From Salisediminibacterium beveridgei (GTDB lineage: Bacteria; Bacillota; Bacilli; Bacillales; Salisediminibacteriaceae): 64,000 nucleotides of DNA. Below are positions 61,213-64,000 of the stretch, in pieces; within the stretch, counting starts at the first letter, position 1; the number at the start of each line of letters is the position of its first letter. Where the stretch lies: the NCBI RefSeq assembly GCF_001721685.1, contig NZ_CP012502.1, positions 434,001-498,000 on the forward strand. Reading direction: 5' to 3'. Under the pieces are notes generated by a model that was given only the letters and a program-made list of their open reading frames with translations, had not been told where the DNA came from and searched no databases. The translations under genes were made by a program, and so were the position numbers.

Positions 61213-62382
61213 CTAAACTTGTTCGAACGTGCCGCACATCGTGCGCACGCCTTCTTGCATGAGCCATTTCCCTTTTGCCATGACGCCGCTTAGGCTGAGA
61301 TCATCGGCGTTAAAGACGAGGAGATCGGCGTCGTAATCAGCTGCGACGTGACCTTTGTCCTTCAGTTTCATCACACGTGCAGGGTTGGCGGTGGCGACCC
61401 GTAAAGCATCTTCAAGGGGGACGTTTTCTGTCAGATGGGCGTCGCGTACATCGTCCAACAGGCTGGTGATCTTCCCGACCCCGAGACCGACGAAATTCCG
61501 GTCCTGATCGAATTTGGGCAGACTGCCCTGTGCGTCGGACGTGAAGGTGATCTGTGAGGCAGATACACCGTGTTCCAATGCCCGTTTCAGGCAGCGGCTG
61601 CTTCTCAGATCCGGCTGATCACTGTCGATGCTGCTTGTGGTGAAGTCAATGACGCCACCGGCATTCGCGTAGCTGAATCCTTTCTCGAGAAGGGCTTCGG
61701 TGCGGTTGATATGGGTCGGCCAGAATTGGCTTCGGGGCACGTCTGTCTCATTTACGACCTGTTCGATCAATGAGAGTTTGCTGTCTCCGTCGCCGACGTG
61801 GATGTTCACGACGCCGCCCTTGCCGGATAGCAGGCCACCGATCCTGGATTCGCTGGCGAGCCTTGCCAGTTCGTGCGCGGTGGGCTGGGAGGAGCGGTGG
61901 TCGGCGATGGCAACTTCACCGGTGCCGATGATTTCCTGAACGAGCATGATGTCGTCTTGGATACTGCCGGTCAACGTTCGGACGGGTACATGATAGTTCC
62001 CGCTCTGACAGTAACAAGTGATGCCTTCTTCCGTCAGCCCTTTCGCTTTGGCGACGAGGCTGGTCATCGTTCGGGATGTGCCGTCTGTGCCGATAACACC
62101 CACAACAGTGGTAACCCCGGCATCGATGCACTCAGAAAGCATCAGTTCAGGGGTACGTGTGTGGAAACTTCCTTCGCCGCCGCCGCCGGTAATGTGGACA
62201 TGCCCGTCAATCAGACCCGGGGCAATGATCTGGCCTGTGGCATCAACTACTTCGAGGAGATCGTCGTCCGCGCTCAGTCGAATGTCCTTTGCGACTTTCA
62301 GGATTTTACCACCGGCTACGAGGACATCTTGCTGGCCTGCGTAGTCGGGATTGTAAACAGTACCGTTTCGAAACAGGATCAC
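61213..62382 (-). CDS. iadA: Isoaspartyl dipeptidase (beta-aspartyl-peptidase)
   Basis: 389 residues, amidohydrolase superfamily. Zinc-ligand His pair in IAPGLIDGHVHITGGGGEGSF, further ligands in NIHVGDG and PTHINR, and catalytic Asp in FTSDAQGSLPKFD. Cleaves isoaspartyl dipeptides that arise from damaged proteins. GTG start with GGAGGTGA six bases before it; the GTG overlaps the stop of the upstream ABC gene (GTGA). As the last gene of a peptide-transporter operon it suggests import of peptides that include isoaspartyl ones. Confidence 0.92.
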   Translation of the reverse strand: MILFRNGTVYNPDYAGQQDVLVAGGKILKVAKDIRLSADDDLLEVVDATGQIIAPGLIDGHVHITGGGGEGSFHTRTPELMLSECIDAGVTTVVGVIGTDGTSRTMTSLVAKAKGLTEEGITCYCQSGNYHVPVRTLTGSIQDDIMLVQEIIGTGEVAIADHRSSQPTAHELARLASESRIGGLLSGKGGVVNIHVGDGDSKLSLIEQVVNETDVPRSQFWPTHINRTEALLEKGFSYANAGGVIDFTTSSIDSDQPDLRSSRCLKRALEHGVSASQITFTSDAQGSLPKFDQDRNFVGLGVGKITSLLDDVRDAHLTENVPLEDALRVATANPARVMKLKDKGHVAADYDADLLVFNADDLSLSGVMAKGKWLMQEGVRTMCGTFEQV

Positions 62383-63383
62383 GATGGTTCACCTCCATTG
62401 GAATCGTCGTACAGATGACAGGCGACCTGGTGATCGTCGTCAATGGTCAACAGGGACGGCCGTTCGTCGTAGCAGCGGTCAAACACCTTCGGGCACCGGC
62501 CTGCAAAGGCGCAGCCTTTCGGTGGATTGACCGGTGAGGGGACATCGCCTTCTAAAATAATCCGCTCTTTCTTATCCCTGGGATTGGAAATCGGGATCGC
62601 CGAGAGCAGTGTCTGTGTATAGGGGTGCTTCGGATTGTTGAACATCTTCTCCGTGTCACCGATTTCCGCCATCCGTCCAAGGTACATCACAGCGAGACGG
62701 TTCGTCAGGTGACGCACGACGCTCAGGTCATGGGAGATAAACAGATACGTCAAATTGAATTCACTTTGCAAATCCTTCAGCAAATTCAAGATCTGCGCCT
62801 GGATGGAGACGTCGAGTGCCGCGACAGGTTCGTCTGCGATGATCAGTTTCGGATTGAGAATCAGTGCCCTTGCAATCCCGATCCGTTGCCGTTGTCCCCC
62901 GGAAAACTCATGGGCATACCGGTAGGCGTAGTTGCGATTGAGCCCAACCACATCAAGCATCTTATTGATTTTCTCGATGCGTTCCTTCCGGTCACGAATC
63001 CCGTGGGCTTTCAATGGTTCTGCTAGAATATCCTCGACGGTAAGACGTGGGTTCAAAGAAGCATACGGATCCTGAAAGACCATTTGCATGTCTTTACGCT
63101 TTTCCCGGAGCTCACCGCGCTTCAAACCGGCAAGATTTTCACCCTGAAACAGCACATTGCCTTCTGTGGGCGGGATCAGTTGGGCGATTCCGCGGCCGGT
63201 GGTACTCTTCCCGCAGCCTGATTCCCCGACAAGTCCTAAGGTCTCACCTTCCTGTATGGAAAAGGAGATACCGTCGACAGCCTTGACTTTGGTGATTTCT
63301 TTTTTGATAAAACCACGCTTTTTCTCAAAAAAGATCTTTAAATCCTGGACGTCGAGTAAAGGTTCATCATGCTTTTCGGCCAT
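62379..63383 (-). CDS. Peptide ABC transporter ATP-binding protein (OppF/DppF type)
   Basis: 334 residues. Walker A GESGCGKSTTGR, Q-loop MVFQDPYASLNPR, signature FSGGQRQRIGIARAL, Walker B LIIADEPVAALDVSIQAQ, and the C-terminal oligopeptide-transporter extension with Cys-rich GCAFAGRCPKVFDRCYDERP. Energises peptide import with the OppD-like subunit encoded upstream. ATG 63383 follows AGGAGG by nine bases and lies inside the end of the upstream gene. Confidence 0.92.
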   Translation of the reverse strand: MAEKHDEPLLDVQDLKIFFEKKRGFIKKEITKVKAVDGISFSIQEGETLGLVGESGCGKSTTGRGIAQLIPPTEGNVLFQGENLAGLKRGELREKRKDMQMVFQDPYASLNPRLTVEDILAEPLKAHGIRDRKERIEKINKMLDVVGLNRNYAYRYAHEFSGGQRQRIGIARALILNPKLIIADEPVAALDVSIQAQILNLLKDLQSEFNLTYLFISHDLSVVRHLTNRLAVMYLGRMAEIGDTEKMFNNPKHPYTQTLLSAIPISNPRDKKERIILEGDVPSPVNPPKGCAFAGRCPKVFDRCYDERPSLLTIDDDHQVACHLYDDSNGGEPS

Positions 63384-64000
63384 GGCGCAACGCCTCCTTT
63401 TCCTCGGTATAGAGCCAGCAGCGGCACTGATGACCTTCTTTGATCGGCAAAAGCTCCGGGTTTTCAATCTCACAGCGGTCAAACGCTTCGGAACAGCGGT
63501 CCCGAAAGCGGCAACCCTGTTCGATGGTGCCCGGTTGAGGGACCTGGCCCGGAATGGCTTCAAGACGTTCAATTTTCTCCGTTACATTCGGGATGGAACT
63601 GAGCAGCCCTTTTGTGTAAGGATGTTTTGGATCGTTAAACAACGTATCCACATCCGTCGATTCCACAACCTGTCCGGCGTACATGACGACAACGCGGTCG
63701 CACATTTCGGCGACAACGCCCAGGTCATGGGTGATGAACATGATCGCTGTATTGGTGCGTTCTTTCAGGTCCTGCATCAGATCGAGAATCTGCGCCTGAA
63801 TCGTCACATCGAGTGCGGTGGTCGGTTCATCGGCAATGAGGAGCTGTGGCTGGCAGGCGAGGCCAATCGCGATCATGACCCGCTGGCGCATACCTCCGGA
63901 AAGTTCGAAGGGGTAGCTGGAATAGATTTTTTCCGCACGGGGGATGCCGACCATTTTCAGCATTTCCACGGATCGCTTTCTCGCTTGCTCCTTTGAAAGT
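63367..64000 (-). CDS. Peptide ABC transporter ATP-binding protein (OppD/DppD type), N-terminus outside window
   Basis: The last ~210 residues are visible. Signature [16 protein letters not shown], Walker [23 protein letters not shown], switch His in [14 protein letters not shown], and the C-terminal [22 protein letters not shown] extension. The frame remains open to the window edge, so the Walker A region and start lie beyond it. Overlaps oppF by 17 bases. The membrane and binding-protein genes are presumably upstream. Confidence 0.9.
   Translation of the reverse strand, partial: LSKEQARKRSVEMLKMVGIPRAEKIYSSYPFELSGGMRQRVMIAIGLACQPQLLIADEPTTALDVTIQAQILDLMQDLKERTNTAIMFITHDLGVVAEMCDRVVVMYAGQVVESTDVDTLFNDPKHPYTKGLLSSIPNVTEKIERLEAIPGQVPQPGTIEQGCRFRDRCSEAFDRCEIENPELLPIKEGHQCRCWLYTEEKEALRHGRKA

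Overview
The window looks like chromosomal DNA from a Bacillaceae-type Firmicute. Nearly every gene has a strong AGGAGG-type ribosome binding site. Operons are tight with ATGA overlaps, lipoproteins have Bacillus-style lipoboxes, and PTS and DhaS-type regulation plus cre-like sites are present. Exported proteins are rich in Asp and Glu, which suggests a halophilic or haloalkaliphilic relative of Bacillus/Salisediminibacterium. That placement is inference; no rRNA or tRNA was found to fix it.

Layout: (1) 1-3.8 kb, minus strand: a TRAP-type binding lipoprotein cut by the window edge, an M20-type hydantoinase/carbamoylase-family amidase and a GAF-PucR regulator. (2) 4.1-6.5 kb: a membrane-anchored penicillin-acylase-family hydrolase. 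(3) 6.7-12.6 kb: a full ribose operon, rbsR-K-D-A-C-B, with one operator at the promoter and two near-identical copies inside rbsK. A repeat separates rbsD from rbsA. (4) 12.8-16.5 kb: a TPR-kinase fusion, a SPOR-containing amidase, and a PadR repressor with a two-gene permease. (5) 17-21.5 kb: an anchored type I pullulanase with two palindromic operators, and a PAS-GGDEF diguanylate cyclase. (6) 21.6-22.2 kb, minus strand: a peroxiredoxin-like gene whose redox motif contains an in-frame UGA followed by a bacterial-type SECIS hairpin, i.e. a probable selenoprotein. (7) 22.3-30 kb: a complete Wadjet-type SMC defence operon in the order jetD-A-B-C. (8) 30.2-32.6 kb, minus strand: a LuxR-type regulator and an Fe-S photolyase-like protein.

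(9) 33-36.6 kb: the fructose operon fruR-K-A. (10) 36.9-38.7 kb: a solitary TnpB element (IS605/IS1341 type) with a probable omega RNA and right end, sitting in the leader of (11) 38.8-44.1 kb, a signalling operon: Hpt-REC-GGDEF-REC protein, CheY-like protein, hybrid-like histidine kinase and RraA-family enzyme. (12) 44.3-47 kb: an SGNH hydrolase and a two-gene ABC exporter; then a minus-strand lipoprotein. (13) 48.2-52 kb: the dihydroxyacetone kinase cluster dhaK-L-M-S-Q with a DhaS-type operator. (14) 52-53.8 kb: two divergent short-chain dehydrogenases around a perfect cre site. (15) 54-57.4 kb: a SWIM-SNF2 helicase. (16) 57.4-60.9 kb: an unidentified multi-spanning membrane protein and a sigma-54 activator. 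(17) 61.2-64 kb, minus strand: the end of a peptide ABC transporter operon (oppD partial, oppF) with the isoaspartyl dipeptidase iadA.

Much of the window is about carbon uptake (ribose, fructose, dihydroxyacetone, alpha-glucan, peptides), each with a local regulator and often a cre-like site, plus a c-di-GMP/two-component signalling layer. The most unusual items are the UGA-containing peroxiredoxin, the Wadjet operon, the TnpB element with an apparently rearranged RuvC site, and several families of short non-coding repeats.
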